From: Trochalopteron elliotii
Lineage: Eukaryota; Chordata; Aves; Passeriformes; Leiothrichidae
Assembly (NCBI GenBank): GCA_024734555.1
Contig: JANPWX010000010.1
Location: 2,012,078 to 2,076,077, forward strand
Direction: 5' to 3'
Length of the DNA: 64,000 bases
The notes beneath the pieces are model-generated. The model was given only the letters and a program-made list of their open reading frames with translations. It did no database searches and had not been told where the DNA came from. Made by a program: the position numbers and the translations under genes. Shown piece by piece: positions 14,969 to 58,699 of this stretch. Position 1 is the first letter of the stretch. Every line of letters starts with the position of its first letter.

Positions 14969-15207
14969 TTGCGATGCCACGAGAGGATGTATCGTAGCCT
15001 CCATGAAGAGCAGACTTGGGACGTTAAACAGCTCTCCTTTGGACCCCTGCAGCCTCAACCATCAGCGCCCGTGTCCCTGCAGGGCAGCACAGCACAAACC
15101 CGGCCGAGAGCAGATGCGGCAGTCCGGGGGGCTCCAATAGATCGCCGTTTAGCGTCCCAAATCTGCAATACATAGTGCCTTTGTCACATCCTCTCGTGGC
15201 ATCGCAA
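14969..15207. repeat. Perfect 22-bp inverted repeat, arms 14969-14990 and 15186-15207
   Basis: The left arm starts ttgcgatgccacgag; the right arm is its exact reverse complement and ends at the last base before the gap. The 195-bp spacer between the arms is CpG-enriched. The flanks outside the left arm cannot be compared because the right flank is N. Confidence 0.95.
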
Positions 15208-15800
15208 NNNNNNNNNNNNNNNNNNNNNNNNNNNNNNNNNNNNNNNNNNNNNNNNNNNNNNNNNNNNNNNNNNNNNNNNNNNNNNNNNNNNNNNNNNNNN
15301 NNNNNNNNNNNNNNNNNNNNNNNNNNNNNNNNNNNNNNNNNNNNNNNNNNNNNNNNNNNNNNNNNNNNNNNNNNNNNNNNNNNNNNNNNNNNNNNNNNNN
15401 NNNNNNNNNNNNNNNNNNNNNNNNNNNNNNNNNNNNNNNNNNNNNNNNNNNNNNNNNNNNNNNNNNNNNNNNNNNNNNNNNNNNNNNNNNNNNNNNNNNN
15501 NNNNNNNNNNNNNNNNNNNNNNNNNNNNNNNNNNNNNNNNNNNNNNNNNNNNNNNNNNNNNNNNNNNNNNNNNNNNNNNNNNNNNNNNNNNNNNNNNNNN
15601 NNNNNNNGACTTAGCTCAAGCGATACTGCAAGAACAGTGGGCTCCGTGGGCTACTCCAGCCTTCTGGATTAGGACTAAAAAGTAATCGATTGCGCTTTCC
15701 AATTTCTTACTGTGGTGCTGCTGCCTGGTTCTCAGCTCACCAGTGTGCGATCACCAAGAATTACTACTACCTACCGCCCGCAGCCTGCTCTAATACATCA
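14991..15800. promoter_or_regulatory. CpG-enriched patch around the assembly gap, candidate ZZZ3 promoter
   Basis: About eleven CpGs occur in 14991-15185, and more follow to about 15780, against very few in the surrounding 10 kb. The core is lost in the gap. In other vertebrates ZZZ3 lies downstream of USP33 on the same strand, with its 5' end some 10-13 kb from the USP33 3' end; this patch is about 10.8 kb away. No ZZZ3 coding exon is present in the window, so the assignment rests on synteny and base composition. Confidence 0.4.
15208..15607. other. Assembly gap, 400 N
   Basis: A run of exactly 400 unknown bases. Both flanks are CpG-enriched, which fits a GC-rich segment that failed to sequence or assemble. 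Any reading frame drawn through it is meaningless. Confidence 0.99.
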
Positions 15801-18800
15801 TTTACCTCCTACTCCTACAGAGACAACAGAATTACTGTCTCTGACTGTTCTTGAACTTCTCATTGTTTTTTTCCTGAAACACCACCATTACAATGCATTT
15901 GGAAGAGTTTTGTGAAGACAAGAAACACAGAGACTCAACGTTTTCTGTTGAATGCTAAGGCAATTCAAAAAACCTGTCTCTTAATAACAATGAACATGCA
16001 CAGATTGCTGGAAAATCCCTAGGTAAAACAATTCTCTGTAACAGACTTAAGTATTTAAGAATATTTTCAGTTGCTTTTAAAAGTAGTGACTGTATCATAA
16101 TTCAAGTGATCGATACTTTTGTAAAGGAAGCACATTTAATAAAACCCTAATTATCCAAAATGCAAGTCTAGTCATACAAACATTCCTTCTGCAGAGTCTG
16201 CAGAAAAACCTCAGCAGCTTTTCCACTCTTCCAAGCACTTCTCACTTTTCCCTACATCTTGCTGACTTGGAAGTCTTCTGCGATCGAATTCAAAACAACA
16301 GAAATCCCACAAGAGAGAGAGAGGGAAATTTTCTCTCGATTCTGTGCCACTGCTCTCCTGCAGCCGTGTTCCGTATGTGCCCAAGAAGAGCAGTGTTCCA
16401 ATTACTGCAGGAGCACCTGTGTGCACTAAAGCGCTGTGCCTTGCAATCCATTTAGAAATATGCTCACTTAGCTGAACAGCTGCAATGGCTGAGGATATTA
16501 TTGCATTGCAGACAAGCCTTACTGCTTTCACAGGAGAACTGAGGGTTCTGCTCAGCTGCTTCTGAGCAAAATCGATTGGGTGTTTTGATGGTGGGGGTTT
16601 TTTTCAGGCTCCCATGGCGCTGCAAAGATGCAGTTGATCAACAGAGAGACCAAATCCAGGGGCTGCTGACACGGGAGGCAGCACTTGCCCCCATCCCTGC
16701 CCCACAGTCTTTCCTACTGCCCACTCGGCTGCTCGTCTACACACACTGTAACCAGCAGCTGGATTTCCTAAACCACCAAGAAGCTGTTCCTGTTTCTGGT
16801 GTGTTCGTTTTCATCTAGAAATTAAATTGCATTGGCTCACCATGGGGCTGACGAGAGGCGAGGAACAAGGCAATCTTCCTTTGGCAGCAGTAACTTTTTG
16901 GCAATAGGATTAAACCAGTCTGACTATACTGTAACCACACCCTACACCAGGATTTAAATTGCCTTGAATTTACAGAGCAGGATTTAAATATTAGGTTCTG
17001 CCATCTTGCCTAAGAAGCAGTGATGCCTAGTGATGGAAGGTTAACAAAGAACAACTGTTAATGGTCTGATGTCTGAGGTCATGGTTCCTGCTAATGAAAG
17101 GGATACTCCTGAGGCTCTTGCCCCACCTCTGCATGCTCCCTGCTTTTCCCTGGATTTAATCCAGCCATTGTGTACCTACTGTGTAGTCTGGCTCTGTTAA
17201 CATTCCAGAGGAAAAGTAACAATATGCAAAGAAGAGAAAGCAGCCCAAGTGTAGTAATGCCTGAGATCAGGGTCACGAACACCTCCACCCAAGAGAATTT
17301 ACATTAAAACCTGGAGAAACCTGCTTTGTTTGAAGCTGCCTGAGGCTCTACATCTACTCTGATGTCCCCACAGTTCAAAATCTTTCTCACCCACTCGTGG
17401 TATCCCCCAGCCCCTTCCCTGCAGTATCTTATAGCAGCTCTGAAATAATTTCTAAGTGTAAAAGAATATAGTCCTGCCTAGTAGCACCATCCTGCTTTCT
17501 CCAACACATTTTCACTTCCAGTTGGTGTCCCTTGTTCCTCATATACTCTACCCAAACTATCTCACATCTCTAGTTCTTGTGGCTGCAGCTTCCTCTGTGC
17601 TACAGCACCTGTCTCATACCAGTAACTGGTAACTGTATTTATTATGGGCAGCCTTACATATTGTTCATTTATAAAGGCAATAACAAATTCTCATGCTTCA
17701 TCAGTGTTGGTAGTGGGATAAAACCCCCAAACCACAACAAAACCACCCCCTACTCTGATCAGGGGATAATGGTGTTAATGACAACTTTTCAGCAAGTTAC
17801 AATGGAGCAAGCTAAAAAGTAGATCAGACCCCTCCCAAAGCAGTATTTTCTACAAGAGCAGAAATCTCTCCATGTTTGTGGGATGCCTCAGCTCATGTTT
17901 GTGCATGAAGAACTGCCAACACTACAAGTTCCAGCTTTGATGAAGATGTGACATAGCTCCTGCTTTCAGCAGCAACATCCCTCTTCCCACCCATCTCAAT
18001 CCATGCAATTGCTTAATTGCTTCTCCTGTTATTACAGCAAATAATATGTGATTTTTTTTCCCCGAGAGAAGATTAACAAAGCTCACTCATTAGAACTCAA
18101 CACAATTGAGAAGCTGATCCCAAGGACATCTAGGTTAGTTCTGACAGCTGCTCTGCTCTCTTTCCACCATGCCCTCCAAACAGCATTAACAAGCTATTAC
18201 TGGTTCCTGCCCCAGCTCTGGTTAAATGGGGCTTATAACCTTGGCTACAGCTCTGGATCTACAGTGGCTCTTCAGGAGGGCATGCAGGACAAGGGAGATT
18301 ACGGCTGAATTCAGCTCCAGAGGCTTATTTGATCTGACTCAAGGGAAACCTTGGACAGGCTGTGTGTGCAGAATCACTCGGGTGGGTGTGCAGTTAAGCC
18401 TTGGACAGTGAGAATTTTCCTAAAGACAGATTAGGTTCTGTTGGGTCAATTTCCCTAATAAACCATCCTGCACTAGATGAGAGTTGGCTCAGCTCAACAG
18501 TTACACACCTCTGCAGTAGTTACTTTACCACGTCAATAATTTTTTCTGTAGGCATTTTAACGGTGGCACTTTGAGGAAACAGAAGAAAAAGTATTTGCAT
18601 TCTTGTAGATACTTACAGAAGATAAAGTTATAAAAGGATAGTTTTTGTTGAGACAAAAGGAAACAAAAAAATTTAACAGTGTTAAAACCATGTTCTGCTT
18701 GGATACATTACACATCCTTACACAAGCACTTCATTATTGTTACAGGTGCCCTGTCTTGCTCAGTTCTGCTTGCTCTATTCCCTGGAGACCCCTACATTCT

Positions 18801-19938
18801 TATTTTTTTACCATTAATGCTACCATATATAAAGAATAAATATGAGAAAGGCTAGATTGCCCTCAGTGAAATGTTTTCACTGGTTTTACCTGAAGCAAAA
18901 TCCTTTAGAGAAACAATTCTGTTTTGTGTCTAACCTTTAAGAACTATTCTGCCTGAAGACATACTCTACTAATGCATTTAGGTGTGGTTTCAGTAGCCAG
19001 TTGACAGAAGACTGTTCTGGCTTCTTGGCACAATTTTCGTTGAATTTGACAATATTACCAATTTAGTGCCATAATAACAAAATGCATGCTTTTAATAATA
19101 TTTTTACTACTCTAAATACTACTTGGACAAAGGCTTTATAGTTGTATGGAAGTCAGCAGGTCAAAAATAATATTAAAATATTACTAAACAAATAGTTAAA
19201 AAAATGAAATAGTAGTAAATTTCACACAATTGTATGTAGTCATCTGGTCTAATATCTACTAAAATAAATCCACTTCAGCCATAAGTTTAGAAAGCCTGGG
19301 GTTTATGCCCCTTTTTTTTTCTTTTCTTTTTTTGTAGGAACAAGGTAGGGGGAAATAACTTTTAGCTCTTCATTAAAGAGAACTGATAAAGGGAAAGTAC
19401 ATTAGACAATTCATGAGTCTCACAACCTACACAGATTATTGCAGATTTGACCTTAGTTACTGAAATTAGTCATATTCCATGTTGAAAAAGCAAGTTATCA
19501 ATCGCAAAAGGTAAATGAATTTTCTAAGCTATTATTTGCATTTTCTGCAATAATTAAAGTGTATTTAAAGTAGGGACAACCTAATCCAAATTGGTCTAAG
19601 AAGCTGCAGTGAAGTAATCTGATATTTATTTTGAATAACTGAATTAATTAACTATATTCAGTACCATGTATAAACACTCCTCACATACGAAGTATTCCCA
19701 TTTAAATGGCTTTTTCTAATTTCAGTAGAGGCTTCAAAGTCAGGTTGATATTAAATGATAGCTAGAGTGTAGTACATTATTAAAAAAAGAAATTCACAGT
19801 GGAACTCATTAAATATAAAAGCTGCACACCAAAAGGAAGATATTTGTTTTTTTCAGAATGTATTATTCTTCTTAGTTTTTACTACTCAAAAGTGGATCTT
19901 TGTATTTCAAAATGGAAATAATCCTACCTATTTCAACC

Positions 19939-19964
19939 AACTGCAAATTTTAAAATTTGCAGTT
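19939..19964. repeat. 26-bp perfect palindrome
   Basis: aactgcaaatttt is followed directly by its reverse complement, with no loop. Confidence 0.95.
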
Positions 19965-22900
19965 TCTTTAAGTGTGTTATTATTCCAGCGCAGGAAATTT
20001 GACTCAGGCTTCAAGAAAACAACAATCCAGAGAATTCCAGGTTCTGGGACATGTCACCGATGTGAATTCGGGAAGTTTCGACTAAGCAGGAAGAGAGGGT
20101 GAGCTGGACCCGTATGGACACAGTGGTTTTGCCCAAGGCTACTAAAACCCTGAAGCCCACCTCCATTTACCTTCCCGGAGTGTTCCCATCAGCACAGACT
20201 TTAGGAGTGAATCACCTTCTTCAGGGAGTTTTAGCCCTTACAGATGTTATCAACTCCTGTCCAAACAGTCCCTTTTATCTTTCCTCTCTCCTTGAGGAAC
20301 ATCTCTTTGTTCCACGTTTGCAGAGCTCTGGGTGTTACTGGCTCTGCATTAATATTTTGAATTATGTATAACCTACATGAAGGTGCATCAGGTCACAGAA
20401 TATGCCTGTTACTGTTTTGACTACCTTGCATATTCCTTCAGGTCACCACAATAAAGGGCTCTATTGTTACTCAAAACTGAACAGCATGTACAATGTTGAA
20501 TGTAAACCAGAAAAACATAAATTAGCAGTTTTCAAGTAAGATGTAGAGATGTCTAAATAAAATAAATAAAAATACCTGGCACACCTCTGCCTAGCCTTTA
20601 GGCACCTTTTTTTCCAAACAGAAAAGCTTTTCAAGGACAAGCCTGGCTTATGATTAGGGCCCTTTCATACAGGATATGAAAGATTTAAATAAAATTTCAG
20701 ACAAATTGCCATCACATAGCAGTGAACACCAGCACCACTGACAGTTTAAGAACAGATTCCTGTTCAGGGCTCAAATCCAGAATGATAGCAGACACTTTTC
20801 AGATTTAACTTAAAAGCAGAGCAGAAGCCCAGAAACTGCCTCTATTACCTGTATCTTTTTCAACATCTACAGAAAGAGGCCAGGAAGACGGGTCTCTGCA
20901 CTTGAGTGTGCAAAGGTAAGGTGGCATATGAAGCTCAGAGTCCTACTGATCAAGTTCCAAAGTCAGAATATCTCCACTACCCTGCTTGGTTGGACAGCAA
21001 ATTACTTATATCACAAGCAAACAAGGTAAAAGAGGGCGTATTTCCCTTACTAAAAATTATTCAGAAGACAGGTCTCTCAAAGAGTTCATAGCTAAAACAT
21101 GTTTTATTTCTGGCTTCTACAGTTAAATTGTAAAACTTGGTATTGCATGAAACACTTAACTGAAAATACTAAGTGAATTAATAGCTGCCAGTTCATTAGC
21201 ACTTTGGCATGCACAAGTGCATTTCTTTTGTTGTAACTGAAAATCTCAGAGTAGCCTTACTTCTGGTGCTAAAGAGACAGTGTGTGCAGTGGTGGAAACA
21301 AACACGCATTCACAGCGTGAGCAAGTGCTGCATGTTCATTTGGGTTTGGCATTTTAACAGACACCCAGGGGAAGTGGTGGTGGGGGAAAAGCAGTGTATC
21401 CCCATGGTAACCAGGACATCTTGTTTTATAATGTTTAACATGTTTAGCATATTTAACATTAAACACACCAGAGAGAAAAAAAATTAGTCACCTAGAAAAA
21501 TATTCATTTCTGAGCAAAACTATTAATGAACAATGAACACAAAAAGCTTTTGACAGTGTCCTGTGAGATATAAAACAAAAATTGCTATTTTTCTCTTTTG
21601 GCAGCTGATAATTTATTCTAAGCTTTTCCCTACGCCTATGAATCAAATGCCTCCTCTCTTCTGCCCTCTTTATTCTTCTCAACAAAGTACTTTTAGATTT
21701 ACTTTCTCATGTGCTGATTTTTTCCAAGAACAGATCTCAGTAAAATTTTTAATACATAATGAACTGTTTGTGAGTTCCAAGTGAGGAAGGAGGAACATAT
21801 CTGGAAATGAAATCTTCTCAACTTGATTTGTATTATGAAAATATTTTGTGGATGATGACTGCTTTATTTTTGTACTTCCCATGCTCCCAGTGACTAGGAA
21901 GCAAAGTGTTTTTTTAAGATTCACTAGCACTGCATAAAGGAATATCAAAACTGCATAAAGAATTAGTGTATTCCTATTATGCCAGCTTTACTTTTTTAGT
22001 GATGGTTTATTTTATACTTGCACATAAATCAGCAAGTCAAGTGTCAGCTGTATTTTTACATGTCCATTCAACAATCAGAACTCGAAGTTTTAGTTAATCA
22101 ACTCAGTCTTGAACAACTCAGAATAGAAAATTAATTTACTTGCTTATTCATCTTATAAACATCCTATTTGTAACCAAGTCCCTACTGCACTTTTTAAAGC
22201 CCCCACACCCCCATGTACAACCTATGTGGAAACTTGCCATCAAGTCACTTTGCATACTGTACCACTATCAGTGCAAGTGCAGAAAACCTACTGGACACTT
22301 CAGTGGAACTGACCTTTTTCTAGTTGCTTGTCTGAGCTGACACACATTTAGAAGAGAGAGAAGTTTTGAGATAGAATAAATAATTTCAGCTTTCTGTGAA
22401 AACCATGACTCTGTGAGTGTAAGCAAACGTGTAACATTAGATGTATTGTAAGCACATTTTATCTTTGTGTGGCAGTGTTCACTGGTTTCTATGGAGAAGC
22501 AGACTTGTCACCTTGTTGAACAGCTTAAAGCTAGCCTAAAGTTTAACCTAAGACAAGTCATCTATTTTAAACACATAGGTATAAATATATAATCAAACAT
22601 AGTCAAGGAAACAAGTTGCACATTTCATTGTTAGTGAGAATAGCGCTTGAAAATTTTACTGAACAAGGCTTTTTCTAATCTTCTAAGATTTTGAAGGCTA
22701 ATATAAACCAACTTTGTAACTGGATTCATTTCTCTGAATTAACACTGAAAGTGATTTGTCTTTCTTCATAACACTTCAGAAACCCAGGAGTCTTATTTTG
22801 CTTCCTGCTATTAACTGTCAGCTCTGGATGGCTTAAGTATAGAGGGAAGCCAGAAAAGCCATCTGTTAGGAAGAATGAGAAAGCCTAGTTGTTTTACTCA

Positions 22901-23649
22901 TTTCCTGGGTAAAATGAAGACTGAAAGGTTTTCAGTGAGAAAACTGCTTAGACTGCATTAAGCCAGATGTATACAGGGAATTCAAAAGGATTAAATGAAA
23001 CAGAATTTTCTTAGTTCAGTATAAAATAGTTGTATGGCAAATATGAAGAAGCACTTAGTTCCTTTAAGCAGATAATATCTAAATTTTTCAGTAAAATTTA
23101 CAAATCCCAGGCTTGCTTTTTCCAAATGAACTTATATTATGAATAATGGGATACTCAAAAAAAAAAAAAGTCAAATGTTAGCAGTATCATTACAAATAAA
23201 TGCCTTCTGCTTTTAGGAGAAGTAGGATATCTAGTGCTGGAAAAACCCAGTCACTGTGTAAGTTTTGAATCTGAGAAGGAGCAGTCTTAAATAACGCATT
23301 AGTATAGCACATCAAATTACATTAGATTTCATAAGAAAAGTTCAGGACTACTGAACTGTGAGCATATTGAACTTTTGCTTCACAAAAGAAAACCTCTTCA
23401 TCCACACTGTAACATAGCCAAACACATTTCTAACACTTTATGCTTTTTCATCTTGTCTTGAAACAGCCCATTACTGATGGGAAGGCTGACACCCCTTACA
23501 GCAGCAAACTGAGTGTCATTTGCCCATTTAAAAAACCAACCTTTATCAAATGTAGCTACTTGAGGTCACTACTCCAGCATAAACCTCAAAATAATTATTG
23601 CAGTGCCTCTAGCCATAGTTCAATTAAGATACTGGAAGTAGATTATGTG

Positions 23650-23740
23650 CATTTTTATATACATATATAAAATACATGTGTATGTATATAAATACATATG
23701 TATAAGTCTAATCTATTAACATACATAATATACATAAGTA
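23650..23740. repeat. AT-rich imperfect simple repeat
   Basis: Mixed TATA, TACATA and TGTATA units, with no open frame. Confidence 0.85.
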
Positions 23741-24984
23741 TACATGCATCCCTGTACACAGGATCAACTGGGATGGTACTTGCAGAAACAGCTTTCTGGA
23801 CTCCTCAGTTTAAATCACTGAGCAGCCAGACTATTTAGCTCTCACCTTTGAAACACATTACAAAACTGCCTTATTTTGCTACTGAGTAATTCAGCAGCTC
23901 TTCTGCTGTTCTTTTTCCCTCCAATTATACTGTTCAGCTACATTACACAGTATCTGAAGCAGTCTCCTCGATGTTGGGTATTCAGATGAACAATTAGTGA
24001 TATTGCTTGCAAAAAACCTTCAGAAATTTAGAGAAATCAAGCTTTGAGCTGCAAAGTCCCTGACACCCACCACACAGTTTTCCCCAGAAGAGAGGATTAA
24101 AGTTACCAGACTGAACTGCAGGCTTTTAACAGCTCATATCTAGATTTCCAGGCCTACAGCAAGGAGTCCACTGGATTTTTCCCTTCTTGAAGTGACAGTT
24201 TCTCTGGCACCCAAACACACTGCTGTGTTTCCTCAACTGGAAACAAATGAACAAAGAATCCAAACAGTCTGGTGAAAGGCTTATGGAAAAAAATAATTTC
24301 CACAGTTCCTTCCTGAGATGCATTCTTTCTTTGCTATGAATCATGACAGTTTTTCCCAGTAAAGGCCTCTCCTTTACCTATTCTCTGAACTATTGCCTTC
24401 CCTCCAGCATACACAACCCATCCATCTGGAGCTCTCCCACACTGCCTTCCTTTAAAAGACTACTTCCATTTCTGTGACATAATATCCCTTGCAGAGCTCT
24501 CAAAGGGCTAGAAGCAAGACAGTCATCCCTTTGGAACTGTCTTAAAACACATCTATTTATCTCTGCAAACTCAGGGGCTTATTTTTTTCTAAGTATGACA
24601 GAGTTCCACTGTGAAAATGCCTTTTTCCACAGTGACAAAAGCATTTCACAAACTCTGCTGCCATAAAGTGTCTCCTTACTGATCTGTGTGCATCACAGAT
24701 TATGTTTGACTACGGATTCCCAGACCCCCACTAGAAAAGACTGACTAGAAGACTTCTGGATTTCTGAAATAAGCTTCCTAAACCCAGCACAAGTCCCCAC
24801 TGCTAAAGCTGAGGCAAATATCTTTGCTTATCTCCGAAAAAAAATTGTTCAGTATTATCCAGCAATTATTTACACATTGGAAGTCTTGCATTTTCAGCAT
24901 TCTTTTAAGGGAAAAAACAACTTCTTTTCAACACTGAGTCTTTCTGCCTTTCCCTAAAATAACCTCAATTTGTATTTATCATCA

Positions 24985-25310
24985 TATAGTACTCAAAATT
25001 GGGAAGACTACAGATGAGATCTTATAACAAGCACAGCACCAAGTAGAGCAGAATAATTACCTCCTGTGCCTCACATCTGATGCTTTTGTTACTATTACCC
25101 AGAACAGGTTGTGTTTTGGTATCACTGGGTTTTAACTCTTAGTCTGATCTGCTGTAATACCCAGAGTACGCAGCACAGAACTACTTCATTCCCTGACAAG
25201 CTGATGCCCCTAACACTCAATCCATTTTTCCCTTGCTAATTTTACAGGGCCAGGCTGTTCTACCATCCAGACTATTAATGAAAACATTGAATAAATTCGT
25301 AAGCTTGATC
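24985..25310 (-). mobile_element. Degraded CR1/L3-type LINE fragment
   Basis: The order of blocks (tactcaaaattggg, acagatgagatctta, tagagcagaataattacctc, then attaatgaaaacattgaa) follows the antisense of an old CR1 ORF2 C-terminal and 3' region. It lies just past the USP33 polyadenylation candidate. Confidence 0.7.
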
Positions 25311-25985
25311 ACTGTACTATGCTTTAACAGGAACGAGGAAATACCCTCCTAAATTTCCAATTTAGAATATCATGTAGGAAAAATTCAATTCACTGTTCTT
25401 TAGCTTTAATATGTTAAAGAACCTTAAATCAAAGAAAACTAGAAAACCTTAGCAAAAATAAAAAAGAAAAAAAAAACTTTAAATAGACTTTAAATCAGAC
25501 AGTAGTTCACAGGCCAACGTCAGTGAGCTCCTAATGACTGTTCATAAGCAAGTTACCTTTACCTGAATCAGTAAGACAAGTCAGTAGTAAGCACTTGATG
25601 CATTACAGAGGTAATGTGATATTAGCTTCAAGTTGTTTTATCTACTAATATAAAATCACATTTACAAATAATAATGGTTTTACATTTTCTCTAGGGCTGT
25701 TATAGGTGGCTATTTTTAACTAGAAAAGCATGAAGTCCTACAAACCAATATGTTTTTAAACTACATATAAAATTATTCAGAGGAATGTTATGTGAGCATT
25801 TTCTTACTTTGGAGCTAGAAGTACCATCACCATTGTCTAAACTTAAAATGATCAAAAATTGTAATTGTATGAGTGTGAGAGCAGTTTTACCTCAGCATTA
25901 CTTGAGAAGTTTTTGTATTTATAAAATAAATTAAAAACATGTAGGAAAGCTCCCCCCACCTATTCCACAGTTAATTTTGGGGTTT

Positions 25986-25991
25986 TTTATT
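25986..25991 (-). terminator. Candidate polyadenylation signal AATAAA for USP33
   Basis: TTTATT on the plus strand is AATAAA in the gene's sense, about 1 kb past the stop. I found no earlier AATAAA or ATTAAA in the 3' UTR. The downstream GU-rich element is weak. Confidence 0.4.
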
Positions 25992-27002
25992 GATCCAGTC
26001 TTGAATAATGCTGCTTATTTGATAACAATATCAGGCAAAAACATGAGCAAGTGTCATTCTGCATTCCAGTATGAATCATTCAATAAAGTCTTGCAATATA
26101 TACATTTTATCCAGCTTCTGACATTAAAGGTCATCATGCCAATGAAAATTTTAACAATACAATAAAATCCTTCAAATATAAATGCTTATGAATGTAATTC
26201 AAGAGACCAGACAATTGAATTTTCTGAAATTTATATCACTCATGTCCATAATAATTTTACATTTCACACTTCATGCTCTCAAATGTTACCCTAGAGAAGA
26301 CTAAATCTTTTTGCCACATATACTATTAAAGACACTAGCCAGGTTTATAGAGTTACAGAAGACTATAATAAGATGTAAAATTTAGTAGTAATAAGTTATG
26401 ACATTTGCTGACTAAAACATTGTTCAGTCTACCCTAATGTTTGAGCCACTCAAATACAATCAGTATTTGGATGTTATATACTACCCATTTCATATACTTA
26501 CAGTGCAAAGTAAGAGAATTTTTTTCCTGAGCATTTAGGAAATGAAAATCCTTTTTCTTTACCTTTCATTACAGTCTGTTTAAAATATACTCCTCACACA
26601 CCTGCGCTTGTCAAGACTGTACAATTAAGACAGGCAAAAGTTTGTAGATATCAGAGCCCAATCAGGAATCAGAAGGGTTACTGAACATCTCTAAAATTTG
26701 TCCCTGTTTTTCAAGTCTAAGGATATAGTAGGATTTTGACTTTTAGCAAAAAATTCAGAAATTACATTTTTCCCATTGACCAAACATTCCAAAATGTACA
26801 AACCACATGCCTTCCAAAACAGAGAAACAGCCGCTATTGAAACAAATTGCAATACATATTTCAACTTACTATTCTGTAGTTAATGTAATGCCCACTGAGC
26901 TGTGCCTCCAACAGACATAAGAGAATAAAACTTTTAGGAATGTGTTTTGGGCATTTTGTAAGGAAGCTGGATTCCTTACAAGTTCATCTTTTTTCTCAGT
27001 AG
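25986..27002 (-). other. USP33: Putative USP33 3' UTR
   Basis: AT-rich, without coding potential, between the stop codon and the first canonical AATAAA seen on the minus strand (25986-25991). The true 3' end cannot be proven without transcript data. Confidence 0.5.
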
Positions 27003-58641
<31,639 letters not shown>

Positions 58642-58699
58642 TGCTGACACTGTATTTTCTGAGATCCTGTAGCTGGAATGTTCAACACCAGGGAATCAC
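58642..58699 (-). other. USP33: USP33 5' UTR part of the first coding exon
   Basis: The exon begins after the acceptor ttgacag at 58700. Its second to fourth bases are a TGA in frame with the ATG, so translation cannot start further upstream on this exon. The context of the ATG is GCA-ATG-T, with G at -3. Confidence 0.8.

Larger units (their letters stand above)
15608..24984. other. Intergenic between USP33 and the presumed ZZZ3 promoter; no gene recognised
   Basis: Two minus-strand frames, at 16211-16603 and 17091-17288, look somewhat protein-like but have no ATG. The rest is AT-rich non-coding sequence with the 26-bp palindrome and an AT simple repeat. Confidence 0.5.

Noticed and set aside
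15175..15672. 165-codon open frame across the assembly gap
   Set aside because: Most of its codons are N; the frame exists only because unknown bases contain no stop.
16590..16620. Plus-strand acceptor-like site (gggtttttttcag) before an ATG
   Set aside because: No donor, branch point context or coding frame with recognisable content follows, so an exon cannot be supported.
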